Shown here one piece after another: positions 1 to 10,893 of a stretch of 64,000 bases of DNA. The notes beneath the pieces were generated by a model, which did not search any database, was not told where the DNA came from, and was given only the letters and a program-made list of their open reading frames with translations. Location: assembly GCA_020746875.1 (NCBI GenBank), contig JAGTJL010000030.1, positions 186,001 to 250,000 on the forward strand. Reading direction: 5' to 3'. Each line of letters starts with the position of its first letter. Positions within the stretch are counted from its first letter, which is position 1. A program made the position numbers and the translations under genes. The DNA is from Rhexocercosporidium sp. MPI-PUGE-AT-0058 (lineage: Eukaryota > Ascomycota > Leotiomycetes > Helotiales).

Positions 1-2
1 AA

Positions 3-2506
3 GCAGGAAAAAAATGCATCAAGCTTCTCGTTGCTGAAGAACTTAGTTGGAACAAGGTACTGAGACAGGGTATACATGCCACAGGGAAGTTAGGGCCATT
101 TCCCCAAGAGGAGAGGAGTGGCAACGCCTCTTTTCCCGCTTCATTAGTGGCTCAATACCCCGGCCTTGCCACATTGCCATGGTCAGAACTTGCCCAAGCC
201 GATGTAGGCCTGGATGAGGATATCGAACAAAGCGGATCCTTGACATCTGACCCCAATACATCATCAGAGTCATCGTGCAGCACCTTTTCCTCCCTATCAT
301 CGGACGAGTCCAACATCAAAGAAAGCAGTGACTGGAGCAATTATCTTCTTTCCGACATGCTCATTTTCAGCGATGTCACCGGCGATAATGCTACTAACAA
401 TATAACAGTGCTGCCTCATGGCAACCTTGAGGTTCTAAACGGACAAATAGATTTCGGTGAAATTCACCTCGGTCACGCAACTTATATAGATGCAGCATCA
501 ACTAGAGAGCACAAGCATAGTGCTATCGGCGCTGAGCTGGAAGAGCCAGATTGGACTCGCTGGAGCACATCAACGGACTGGCAAGCTTATAGAAAATGGA
601 TTGCACGTACGCAGCCAGTTGGACTGGATAACACCCAGGACTTAAGTGAAAGTCATTCAACTCCATTCGAGGCTGCGAAGGTCGAGCAACCTTTCGAACA
701 AACTCATAGTGTCGAGGTTCTTGGATCAAATGACTCCGAAGAAGACACTGAAACCATCAACGGAGCGGAGAATGACGTGCCCTTATCACATAACCACTAC
801 TTCAAACATGATGAATCTGCGCAGCTATCGCCCGCCAGAAGCTCTTCCTCCACAGTTGGTAGCAAGCTCGGAAAAGCCAGCCCTTATTCTGTGCAGAGCC
901 AGGATAGCGAGAGTGATTCTTGCTTTGAAGGGGAAACGGAAATGAGTTTCGACGAGTGTGAGAGCTTTTTGTCGCCCTCGCCGTCACTTTTTCACATATC
1001 AGATTTATGGGCTCCAAAGCAGATGCTGATCATTGACATCTTGCGTGCTTTTTGGGATATATACAACAAAGAGTTTCCATGGATCATTTCAAGATGTATC
1101 GCGTCGATAGCCAAAGACTTCACTAATGGAGCGACATCCGGTGCGCCTAGCAGTTCCTCGTCTAGATCGGCTCTTTCAACCTCCAGATCTTCCTCTACAG
1201 TAACGTCGTCGTCTATTTCAAGCTTATCGGTATCTAAAAGAAAGTTCTCCGAAGATGATGGTGATCGAGGGCCCATGGAGCCAATTCAGGGGTCAATACT
1301 AATGCCAAAGGACCAACCCATCATCCGGTATGGGTGCCCATTCCGGAAGCATAATCCACGTAAGTATAACATGCATCACTACCAGAGTTGTGCTTTAGGA
1401 TCTTTTGGCTCAATAGCCCGCGTCAAGTAAGTCAATCCACGAAGCCAGAATTCACAACTAACGGCGTTCAGAGAACATTTGTATAGAAGACACATGGCCC
1501 CTATTCAATGCGTGCGGTGTTGGCTATTTTTCAAAGACCAGGAGAATCTCAACATACATATTTCAGCAACCAATATCTGCGAACGTCGCGATGGCGAAGC
1601 AGCTGAGGGTATTACCCCAAGTACTGAAAAGAGGCTCCGCAGCCGTAAAAAGCTGTCAGGGGGCCAAACCGACAACGACCGCTGGCGAGATATTTACCGA
1701 ATGCTGTTTCCGGGAGTTACCGACGAAGACATCCCATCACCCTGTAAGTCTTTGATGCCCAGAAAGTCGGCCCATTACTGACCTTCTTAGTCTATGAAAC
1801 CGTCCAAGATGATGCCGCGCAAGCTTCCGTCTCGCTCGAGATTCCTATTGAGGAATTTATGCGCCAAGAGGTCCCTCAATTATTCACAAGCCGCCTGGAA
1901 ACTGAAGTTGATAACTTGAACTTGGAGCACACTGGTCTTTTGGATGACCCGGCTCGCCTTCGAGAGACGTTCATCGCCCGAATGACAAGCTTGATCAACG
2001 AAGCTCAAGACGCAGCCGTCCAAGCGTATCGCCAGAAATCATCCGAAAATAGTTTGCAGCTCAATCAACTCATGACTCCCGGGCCATCCTCCAGTTCAGG
2101 GTCGTTTCCGAATCCGTCGCAAGATTTAAGTCGTGCTGCCTTAGATCAACGCGAGGACACCTTTCACACACGACAACCACCGACCGCACCTCCATGGTCT
2201 CGGGACCTTCAATCGATCGATCGCGTGGCTGCCAATAATGCCCTTGAAGATTATCTAAACACCCAAATAGCACAAGAAGCAGGAAATGCAGATCTGGATT
2301 CTCAAAATGATCCATATCCACAGCTCACCAAGGAAGATGCGCCTCACAGCTTTAGGCTAGAAAATACCGATGTTGGAAGCTCTACAGCCATGCAGATTCT
2401 TCAACAAGAACACGAATCCAATGGATGCTCTGTTGACCTGGATCTGGTGATATCTGATGACTGGGAAGTCAACGCAGCTACTTGGTTGAACAATTATCTC
2501 ATTTGA
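3..2506 (+). CDS. C2H2-type zinc finger protein, 5' end cut by window edge
   Basis: Exons 3..1426, 1472..1743 and 1791..2506 give 803 visible residues. The frame is open from base 3 with no in-frame ATG at the edge, so the start lies outside the window. Intron 1 (45 bp) ends with an ACTAAC branch site; intron 2 is 47 bp. A Ser/Thr/acidic-rich low-complexity stretch is followed by CPFRKHNPRKYN, a Cys, then RVKEHLYRRH, a CxxC pair, a Phe, a Leu and spaced His/Cys. This is the atypical single C2H2 module common in large fungal proteins. The last exon has a charged helical stretch and a disordered tail. The complete minus-strand gene at 48548..51882 shares this module and the same two intron positions and phases, so the missing 5' part may hold tandem fingers too. 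Nuclear or DNA-binding function is inferred; no target is known. Confidence 0.85.
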
Positions 2507-4094
2507 TATTGTGCTTTTCTACCTACGCGATATTGATGTGAGTTGTCTGGGCTTGGATTGGTATCAAGGAGTAGTGGAATAGGAAGGAATATATAGCGGG
2601 AAGAACAGTACTCTTTTTAAAGGGCATCTATATCAAACTACTTATACTATAGGCAAAGCACTAGGTATATTTCTGGAAACTCTCCACTCTAGGTTCCTTC
2701 GGCACTTGTTTAAGGTCTTTAGATATTGACCTCAAAACTGGACAAACTGATGTAAGAGAACAAATGGTCAAATCTAGGACAATTAGCTAAAAAGCGAGAG
2801 GTAAAAATATGTGATGATATAGTAAATCTTGCTTTGGATGATTAGGCTCGCTTAGGTGAGCTGCTTATGGTGCTCAGGCTACTCAGTTGAGTTGACTGAG
2901 CCGAGGGTGATTAGCACCTGAGCATGAGCAGCAAGCTTACTAACCGCATGTGACGCATAAGAAAGAGAAATTTGATTCATGATATCAGAAAATAATACAA
3001 TAATATTCGAGACTAGTAATTCAATCTAGTTATGCAAATCCGTAGTAAGTGAAGAAACAAGGAATATCAAAACAATTGGTTCTTGGTAGACGATTAGTCT
3101 AAAGTAGGTATCCACGCATTGAATTGAAAGCTCATGTAGATCATCAATTGTTCGTATGGCTCCGGCGTAAGGCTTAAATCTCGGCTGTTGGTACACTTGG
3201 GGTTGGTCCAGCGTTTGAACAGTAAAGTAGGGAGGATATGCCAGTGAGATACCATGACCAAGCTTATGTCTGCTATGACCTCGGCATACTCAAATATCAA
3301 GCAGAGATCCATAACCAAGTCAGGATACCACAGTCAGCAGGTTTCTCGACTCTGAACTCTATCTTAACTTACTTCGACCTCGACCTAGAGATATGGCCTT
3401 GATGAGAGATTGTTGTGGGACTAGGAGCAGATTGAGAACCGATTAAAAGACACAGAGCTAGAACAGAAACGCTATTTGATTGGAATCCTTCAAGCCTCCC
3501 AGAATAATACATGAGAGATCCTTCTACTACCTTCATCCAAATTAGGCACCATGTATGTGACTGCTCTTTTGAGGGGTCCAACCCAAACAGAAAATTAAAG
3601 AAGAGGTTCGATTGTCATGAAAAGAAAATACATCAACGATGTTGACGAATCAAATAGTGAGGTACCAAAGGATTATGAACTGACACAGTGAAAGAAGAGA
3701 GAAGGCAGCACTGTGATTTTCAGGGTTGAAGTAAGACTGCAACAGAGGCGCAATCAGCTGTGGGATCTGAAGTTCTGCCTCAAAGCCAGGTACAGCAGAA
3801 AAAAGATTATTTCGTTTATCCTATCTTTCTTGTCCGCATTCTTCCAGTATCTAGGCTATTCGAGTAAGAAAATCCTACGATGAACTCATTGCCTTGAAAG
3901 TCTTCTAAATTACCATTCATAGTATACAATATTTTAGGAAATTGTGCAAAAATGACTTTCACCCGCGCTCCGCCACACATAATCAGACCTCCATCTCGCC
4001 TTTTGACTTATCTTGAGCGGTTATGTTACCAGGCAAGCTGCATCATATAGCATACTATCCAGATGGATTCACACACTTTCCAGTGTATTTGAAA
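2507..4094. other. Intergenic, possible decayed coding fragments
   Basis: This gap lies between the 3' ends of the left-edge C2H2 gene and the P450 gene. It is AT-rich. An imperfect inverted repeat sits near 2868..2940. On the minus strand two short open stretches (3369..3581 and 3094..3318) read like protein, the second ending in YMSFQFNAWI, but I could not join them with credible splice sites or recognise a family. They may be remnants of a broken gene. Confidence 0.4.
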
Positions 4095-5788
4095 TCAAGT
4101 CCTGATCACAGGGGTGAGCTTCACAAACAGCTTAGGCTTCTCCCACAACATGAACATCTTCATGTTATCGGTCCAACTCCTACTCTCTTCATCCAATTCC
4201 AAGTCAAAGTTCCAAAGCACACGTGCGAGGATAAGTCGCATTTCTGCATACGCTAGGCTGCTAGCTATCAGGCGTCGGTCTTTAAGCTAGGTGAAGAGAT
4301 ACTTACTTTCTTCCGATGCAGTTTCTGGGACCGAGACTGAATGGATAGAAGCATGATTTATTGTCCGTCTCAAATCTGGGATCGTCAAGCCAACGTTCGG
4401 GAATGAACTTTTCTGCGTCTGTCCAATTCGTAGCTGATCTGTTCGTAGCGTAAGTAGACACAATTACCGTCGTCTGCAAACGTTAGATGTTTCTCCAACG
4501 GGCGAGGACAAAAGCTGCTCACCCCTTGTGGGATCCAATGGCCACCAATTGTGTCCCCGCCACTTTTTGTCACTACTCTCGGCAGCCCCATAGGCGTCGG
4601 AGGCTGGATTCTCAACGCTTCCTCCAACACCGCGGACTGGTATCTAAGCTTACCCACGGAGATCTGAGTGATCTCGTCCTCAGCCTCGAATGTTGTTCGG
4701 ATCTCATGTACCAGCTTCTTCATACTTTGCGGGTTGCTTAGAAGACAATATGTCACTACTGAGAGGAGCGTCGCCGTCGTCTCGCTTCCCGCCAGGATCA
4801 ATACCGCGAAAGTGGGAATGATTTCCTCTTTAGACATGCCAGTCTCGACACCATTAGATTCTGATCAAGAAAATATATTCGAATGTTAAAATTACCTCTT
4901 TGTCATTATGCCGTAATACATAGCTCATGAAATCCGGTCTTGCATCGCCCTGTGCCATCCGCTTCTCTACCTTCTCTGTCGTGAAAGCAACATGCTTAGC
5001 TCGATTCGCCAACATTGATTTCGGTATCATTTTCATCAATGCTGTCGAAAGAGCAGGAAATTTTCTAGCAGTGCCCATCAGAGTAGCTGCTTTCAGGCTC
5101 TTGAAAATAGTCCTTATCCATTCATGCAAAGTCGAGTCCTCGAGACAGTTGAAGGATTCGCCGAGCGTCAAATCACCAATGATGTCGAAAGTGGTGTAGT
5201 TGTACCAGGCCACCATGTCTTGAGCACCTCGGTCCGCATTTTCATGAAGTCTTCGGATCAGAAAATCAACATATTTCTTCAGTATGACAGCTTGCTCTTG
5301 TAATGCCTTATCGGAGAAGGCGTGGCTCAATAAGCGCCGGTACCTGGAGTGATCCGCGTCGCTAGGAACAGTGGCCATGCTATGCTTTGCTCCAGCAGGG
5401 ATCGCATAGGTGTGAGGGTCCTTGGGCAATGCTGGTCGGCTTCCTTTGCGGAGGTAGATGTCTTTGGACGCTGAGGCGGAAGTGAACGATAGTTCGTCGG
5501 GAGCGGTGCGAACCACCTCTCCGTACTTATCATGTAGCTCTTTGACTGTGTATGCAAGGTTACCTCTCAGAGTAGTGACTGCTAGAGGGATTCTGGTAGC
5601 TCCGTAGACTTTGGGACCAGGAAAGTGCGCAAGAGGGTGGAAGTAGGCATTGTAGATAAGGTTGTAGAGTACCTTACCCAGTACCTATCCTTTGATTAGA
5701 TGCTGTTGGCGAAAATTCTAGGGCTCATAATTACCACAAACAGTGTCCACTTGAAAATAGTGGCAGTAGCTACAAGTAAGCTCCACAT
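4095..5788 (-). CDS. Cytochrome P450 monooxygenase
   Basis: Exons in transcript order are 5788..5735, 5684..4896, 4843..4523, 4473..4307 and 4257..4095, giving 497 residues, normal for a microsomal P450. The N terminus ([20 protein letters not shown]) is one hydrophobic membrane anchor, followed by a PGP hinge. AGSETT lies at about 299-304 (I helix), EALR at 356-359 (ExxR) and the heme loop [10 protein letters not shown] at 433-442, with Cys440 as the expected axial ligand. Family knowledge predicts NADPH-reductase-dependent oxidation at the ER; the substrate is unknown. The isotrichodermin C-15 hydroxylase-like group is my best guess. Intron 2 must use the AG at 4845-4844 and skip an upstream CAG at 4863-4861 to keep frame. 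No synthase or other pathway gene lies nearby, so it looks like an orphan P450. Confidence 0.93.
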
Positions 5789-6613
5789 TTTGAACATGAC
5801 AGCATTGCAGAAGCAAGGAAAATAAAGGTTGGGAAGCGTAAAATTTCGATTCTCGTGAACTGACCGAGGTTCTTATCCGGCTAATAAGGTACATGCACCA
5901 TACAAGTGTAACCGCCAATGAGAACCTGCATTCCTCACTCCATCCTATGAAAAGACAGACCACTTCGACGGCGTCCAATCACAATATGTTTCAACAGCCT
6001 AGATGTATCCCTACAGTTTCTCCCCACTTTCGATAGTTCAAATGCGCTATACAAAGCTGCATATCTCTGCCTTGCTTCATTCGAGGCCTTCTGATGCTCT
6101 ACAGCTGAGAAACTCATCCCTCAGTCTCGCGGATGTGATGTCACCGAAGATTCTCTACATTAATCTAACAATAATTATCTCATGTGGATCTAAACCTACT
6201 GCGCATAGTTATCTTCGCCCACGACTTCCTTCAAGCCATCCCTATACTCTACAAGCTCATCAAATCTGAGGTATTAAGTTGACTAAACAGCGGCTCTGCC
6301 ACTTGCCATGACACATCCCTCGCCCTCGAAAATCACATAGTCGGTTCTTACCCATCGTCCGTAGCCCTGTGATCCTCGCCAGATGGTATCCTCGTCCAAT
6401 TGTTGCCAGATATATATTGTTTCCCGCACGACGATGTACTTCTTTATCATGCAGCAGAGAATTATCATAAACTGTAACGTGGTTGAGATATTATTTTTGA
6501 TCGAGCGTCTTGTCAAGGTGATATACTATAATATCGTAACCATCGTCGAGTCGACCATGATGCACGTGATGCTTATCGAGCAGGAGGTTGAGAACGAGTA
6601 CCAAGAGTTTGTG

Positions 6614-6804
6614 ACATGACAGAGCAGAAGTTTGATTCGGGGAGGTTGGTCAGACCTGCCGAGTCGTATGTCTTCAATCTCATGCTCTTTGAAGAAGATG
6701 AGCTGAGCACCGAGGTCAACATGCTACGTGCATTAGTCTTTAGTAGAGACTTCTTGATTGTGCTCATACGAGGGCATCTAGGGTCAAACTTCTGCTAAGA
6801 CATG
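6614..6804. repeat. Possible MITE-like element with inverted ends
   Basis: The left end reads CATG, four bases, then AGCAGAAGTTTGA. The right end is the reverse complement of CATG, four bases, then the same 13-mer. The arms match at 17 of 21 positions and lie about 190 bp apart. I did not see a clear target-site duplication. It could be a miniature inverted-repeat element or chance. Confidence 0.35.
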
Positions 6805-7302
6805 AAGAGTATCATTTGGTAGCTGGTTGAGGTATTTGGATTTATTTTGACAATGCCAATGCCTTTAAACATTTATATGTTGTAGAAATGTTGCATGTGG
6901 AGTCAGCGGCTTTTGTTGTGACGCTCCAATAAGTGAAGCATCAAGCACAACAGTTAAAGGTTAGATGACAAGTAAATGAACTGAAAGGGCTTAGAAGATT
7001 TGACATGCACAAATTTATCACAACGATCTAACACTGACCATAGATGTGAATCTCTCAGATGCAATTGACCGAAGAGTCTGAACGGCGTGCCTTAACTCTG
7101 TGTTCGAACTTTAAGGACGTTACTGTGATGTTGAAGAGCAAACATTTATAGCACCACATGAGACCGATCAAGACCTAAATCAGAACGCAGAATGATAGAC
7201 AAGCCCCTAAATCGTCGACAAATTGCATTTGTCTTCCCTCGCTCATTTTAAGTTGAGCGCGTTTGTTTAGGAACCTGGATGTTTTGATTTTGTTTCGTTG
7301 AC

Positions 7303-7342
7303 ATTACCAAAAGCCATCTACCTTGATGTAGATTTTGGTAAT
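7303..7342. repeat. Bulged hairpin in AA9 upstream region
   Basis: ATTACCAAAA at 7303-7312 pairs perfectly with TTTTGGTAAT at 7333-7342. After a GCCA bulge, TCTAC pairs with GTAGA around a six-base loop. It lies about 610 bp upstream of the LPMO start. It could be a cruciform, a relic or a regulatory site; no function can be assigned. Confidence 0.4.
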
Positions 7343-7673
7343 AAGAAGTCAAGAATTACACTACTGCCATTCAAACAGATCTTTTACTCGGTTGTTTTGA
7401 TTTTATACCTCTCCAGGCCTACTATGCTCGGCTTCAAACTGCTGGGAGTTGCTCAGCTGCTCCTTTAGGAACTTCTGTTTCACTGCCATTTATCCAATGC
7501 TCCATATACATAAACACCTGACAATTCATATATCCAGGGGCAGAACTTTCCGCCAAGTCTCAGATCTCGTCTCCATACTCCAACAAGCGAGATCATCTGC
7601 CCAACCGTCTATATTGCAATCCAATAAATACGCAGCCAATAGACAACTACGCGGCAGTTTGACGATGTCGGTA

Positions 7674-7703
7674 GTCCAATGATACAGGGTCCAATGATAC
7701 AGG
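7674..7703. repeat. 15-bp tandem duplication
   Basis: GTCCAATGATACAGG occurs twice head to tail. Each copy contains CCAAT, the core of the HAP/CBC complex site, about 250-275 bp upstream of the AA9 start. A regulatory role is plausible but inferred. Confidence 0.6.
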
Positions 7704-7850
7704 GCACAGTTGAGGATATACACGGCAGTGCGCTAGATAGATTTCCAATGACCAAAGATATTAATTTGGGGATAATTCAACATGTGCCTAAAGGCATGGA
7801 TGTTTGATTGGAGAGGTGGCAGCGTGCTAGAACGAAGCTTGGGGGGAAAG

Positions 7851-7856
7851 TATAAG
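7851..7856 (+). promoter_or_regulatory. TATA-like box of the AA9 gene
   Basis: TATAAG lies about 95 bp before the AA9 ATG, a typical spacing for an inducible fungal promoter. The call rests on sequence and position only. Confidence 0.35.
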
Positions 7857-7949
7857 ATGTCATCAAAGTCCGTACCGTTTTCTTGTTGAAATTGCTTTCC
7901 CACATCCTTTTCGTCAGTTAGTTCGGAATTTTGGAAGCCAAGATTCAAG

Positions 7950-8747
7950 ATGAAGCTATTTGCCACCATCGCAACTCTTGCCTCCGTGGCAAACGCACAT
8001 TACGTCTTCCCTGGACTAATCGCCAACGGTGCAACCACAGCAGACTGGACGAATGTCCGCCGATGGACAGGATCCAACTCCAACGGGCCGGTCGTAGACG
8101 TTTCATCACTCAGCATACGATGTAACGTCGATGCTTCCACTGTATCCGCGAAAACGCTGTCCGTCGCTGCTGGATCAACCCTGGGATTCGTGGCGAAAGC
8201 GAGCATTTCTCATCCTGGACTGATGCAGTTTTACATGGCGAAGGTGCCGGCGGGGAAGACTGCTGATGCTTGGGATGGGAGCGGAGGTGTTTGGTTCAAG
8301 GTGTTTAACGATATGCCGACTCTTGGCGCAAGTATGACTTGGCCTACGCAAGGTACGAGATTTTCAGATAGATGAAAGTGACAGAGTGGAAACCTAACGC
8401 TGCGCAATAGGCAAAGCTTCAGCATCATTCACCCTCCCCAAGTCTCTACCGAGCGGCGAATATTTGGTGCGAGCAGAGCATATCGCACTGCATTCAGCTG
8501 GTAGTTCTGGAGGTGCTCAATTCTACATCTCGTGTGCGCAGATCAATGTCACTGGGGGAGGAGCTGGAACTCCCGGGCCACTGGTTGCGTTTCCGGGGGC
8601 GTATAAGGCGACGGATCCTGGGATTATGATCAATATTTACTATCCCATTGTAAGATCCTCTCGAATTCGGGTCCAGAGCAAGATACTGACACTCAAATTT
8701 AGCCTAAGAGCTATACGCCGCCTGGGCCACCAGTCTGGTCTGGCTGA
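7950..8747 (+). CDS. AA9 lytic polysaccharide monooxygenase (former GH61)
   Basis: Exons 7950..8352, 8411..8649 and 8703..8747 give 228 residues. A 16-residue signal peptide ([16 protein letters not shown]) precedes His17, the mature N terminus and first copper-brace ligand. His88 (SHPG) is the second brace His. His162, Gln171 and Tyr173 (AQFYISC) fit the conserved AA9 secondary sphere and axial Tyr. Cys58 and Cys176 can form the usual disulfide. There is no carbohydrate-binding module or linker, so this is a single-domain enzyme. AA9 enzymes are secreted and oxidatively cleave cellulose or related beta-glucans with an electron donor and peroxide or oxygen. Regioselectivity (C1 or C4) cannot be read here. 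Both introns keep phase and complete the domain. Confidence 0.95.
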
Positions 8748-9359
8748 AGCGAACACATGGATGACTGTCTGACGCGGAGCAGCAAGCGGAGAATAGATGT
8801 TCATAGATATGTATACATGTAGAAAGCAATGTTGCTAAACAAACCAAAAATTGGCATAAACGAAGGCCTAAAGTACGTTGGACGAAGAGGGGAAGAAGTA
8901 AATAGTCACGTGAAAATCCCAACAAACCTGGATTTTGCGATTTGCACCATACTTGAGGACTCTTAGATGCGAATTATCAGTATCGTTCCAGCACCTAGGT
9001 TGGGAGATGCAGAAAGGGAACCACTCGTTAGAGACAGAAGGAAGCGAAGCGGATCGAATTCATATTGAAAGAGTCCGTCGGTCTGCCATCTTTTATGTGA
9101 AGCAACCAATGACGTTAAATACAAATCTTGTTGCATTTTGAATGTAGTTGTGAGTGGAGGAAAGGGAAGAAAATGCAGAAAGACGAGGGGACCAATCTCT
9201 GAAAAGTCAGCGAGCATTTAAGATAGAGTCACGTGACAAGGCTGGTTTCCTGCGCAGTCTGTTCCAACGGCTATCCGTAAACTTTTTTCTTCCTCATGGA
9301 GGCTCGAACATCCACGACAAAACTACTTCTCCAAGCCAACTCAGAGCCACAACCTCGCA
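8748..9359. other. Intergenic between AA9 and YTM1
   Basis: This is the 3' flank of the LPMO and the promoter of YTM1. I see no gene. ORFs here are short and without a recognisable family. Confidence 0.6.
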
Positions 9360-10893
9360 ATGGATACAATTATGGAAGACAAGATCGCGGAATCTACCCG
9401 GCATGGCCAGGTGCAAGTTCACTTTATCACCAGCTCTGAAGATCCTACGATCGAGCTGGAGGAGGGGAAGAGGCAGCTTCTTGTTCCCACCAGCATGTAA
9501 AACCCAACTCCGAAACAAGTACTATTGCTAATACGATTGCAAAGATGTTCGCAGATATGGTCTCTCTCAGATACTCAATTCGGAGTCAATGTTGAATACC
9601 GATGCGCCAATTCCCTTCGATTTCCTCATCAATGGAACCTTCCTCCGCACAACCCTCGAAGAGTACCTCACTGCAAATGGCCTCTCCTCAGAGACGACAG
9701 TCGACTTGCAATACGTCCGTAGTTTGATCCCGCCATTGTACGAGGCAAGCTTTGAGCACGATGACTGGGTCAGCTGTGTAGATGTACTATCTACAACTTC
9801 GAAAGCTGGATCGTGGGATGGTCGTGATGTAATTCTGGGACAGGAGCGCATACTCTCTGGATCGTACGACGGACTGCTGAGGGTATGGAATAAGTCTGGG
9901 CAAACAATTGTAACTTCAGCTTCGTCTAGCGCAGGAGGCCACTCGTCAAGCATCAAGTCTGCGAAATTCATCTCGCCTACGCAAATCGCTTCTGCTGGTC
10001 TTGATCGCACAATCAGGATATGGAAATACGCGGAAACAGAGGACCACTTTTCTGCTACGCTCAAACCTACATTAGAGCTGTATGGTCATAAAGGTGGAAT
10101 TGAGTCGATTGATGTCTGGGGTCCCTCGAATCAGGTGCTTTCTGGATCTACGGAAGGAACCATTGGGCTATGGACAACTCTGAAGAATTCAGCACCAGAA
10201 GCAAACCCTTCCTTGGTATCCTCTGGCCCGACTGCAAAGCGCCGGAAGCTCACCACATCCACTTCTACCGCTCAGCGCGGCCCTCTCTCCTTGATAAGTT
10301 CCCACAGCGGACCCGTAAATGCTGTCATCTTCAACCCTCTCGACCATACAGTTGCCTACTCCGCATCTCAAGACCACACTATCCGCACCTTCGATCTCAC
10401 AACATCGAGTCTTGTCGATACCAGAACAACCTCACACCCATTACTCTCCTTGACTGCCCTCCCGGGTATCAGTCACCAGCTGCTAGCAGCAGGAACAAGT
10501 GCGCGTCACATCACACTACTCGATCCAAGAATATCCTCTCAATCCACACAAGTCATGACTCTCCGGGGCCATACTAACAAAATCGTTTCTCTCGCCCAAG
10601 ATCCCGAAAGTAGATTCGGACTGGTAAGCGGAAGTCACGACGGGACATGCCGAGTCTGGGACTTGCGAAGCTCGAGACAGGGAACCAAGGACGAAGGGGG
10701 TGGGCAAGTGGGCGAGGCTGTCTACGTTGTGGAGAGAGAGAGTCAGAAGGACGGCAAGAGACCGGTTGGTGGAGATGGGATTAAGGTGTTTGGTGTGGCG
10801 TGGGATGAGAACGTTGGGATTGTCAGTGGAGGTGAGGATAAGATGTTGCAGATCAACAGAGGGAGAGGTGTCACCAAGCCGGCAAGTTCATAG
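9360..10893 (+). CDS. YTM1: Ribosome biogenesis protein YTM1 (WDR12 family)
   Basis: Exons 9360..9492 and 9545..10893 give 493 residues. The N-terminal NLE domain (about 14-95) contains [20 protein letters not shown] and is followed by a seven-bladed WD40 propeller with several GH and WD pairs ([24 protein letters not shown]). YTM1 joins ERB1 and NOP7 in the nucleolar PeBoW complex for 27S pre-rRNA processing and 60S assembly; the NLE domain contacts the AAA ATPase REA1. The intron between the start exon and RRYGLSQ works only if its donor is GC (9493-9494): the join then reads VPTNVRRYG, matching the family. The nearby GT donor (9497) puts the next exon out of frame. The ORF alone suggests a later start at 9589, which would lose part of the NLE domain. 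Confidence 0.93.

Larger units (their letters stand above)
5789..7949. other. 2.2 kb intergenic region between P450 and AA9 gene
   Basis: This is the shared 5' flank of the minus-strand P450 and the plus-strand LPMO. I see no convincing gene. It holds a short element with inverted ends (6614..6804), a hairpin (7303..7342) and a 15-bp tandem duplication (7674..7703), each listed separately. Short ORFs at 6383..6619 and 6616..6798 have no recognisable family. Confidence 0.5.

Noticed and set aside
4095..8747. Secondary-metabolite cluster around the P450
   Set aside because: No polyketide, peptide or terpene synthase, or pathway regulator is visible; the neighbour is a cellulolytic enzyme.
9154..9531. 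Plus-strand 125-residue ORF before YTM1
   Set aside because: Overlaps the true YTM1 start exon in another frame and has no family features.
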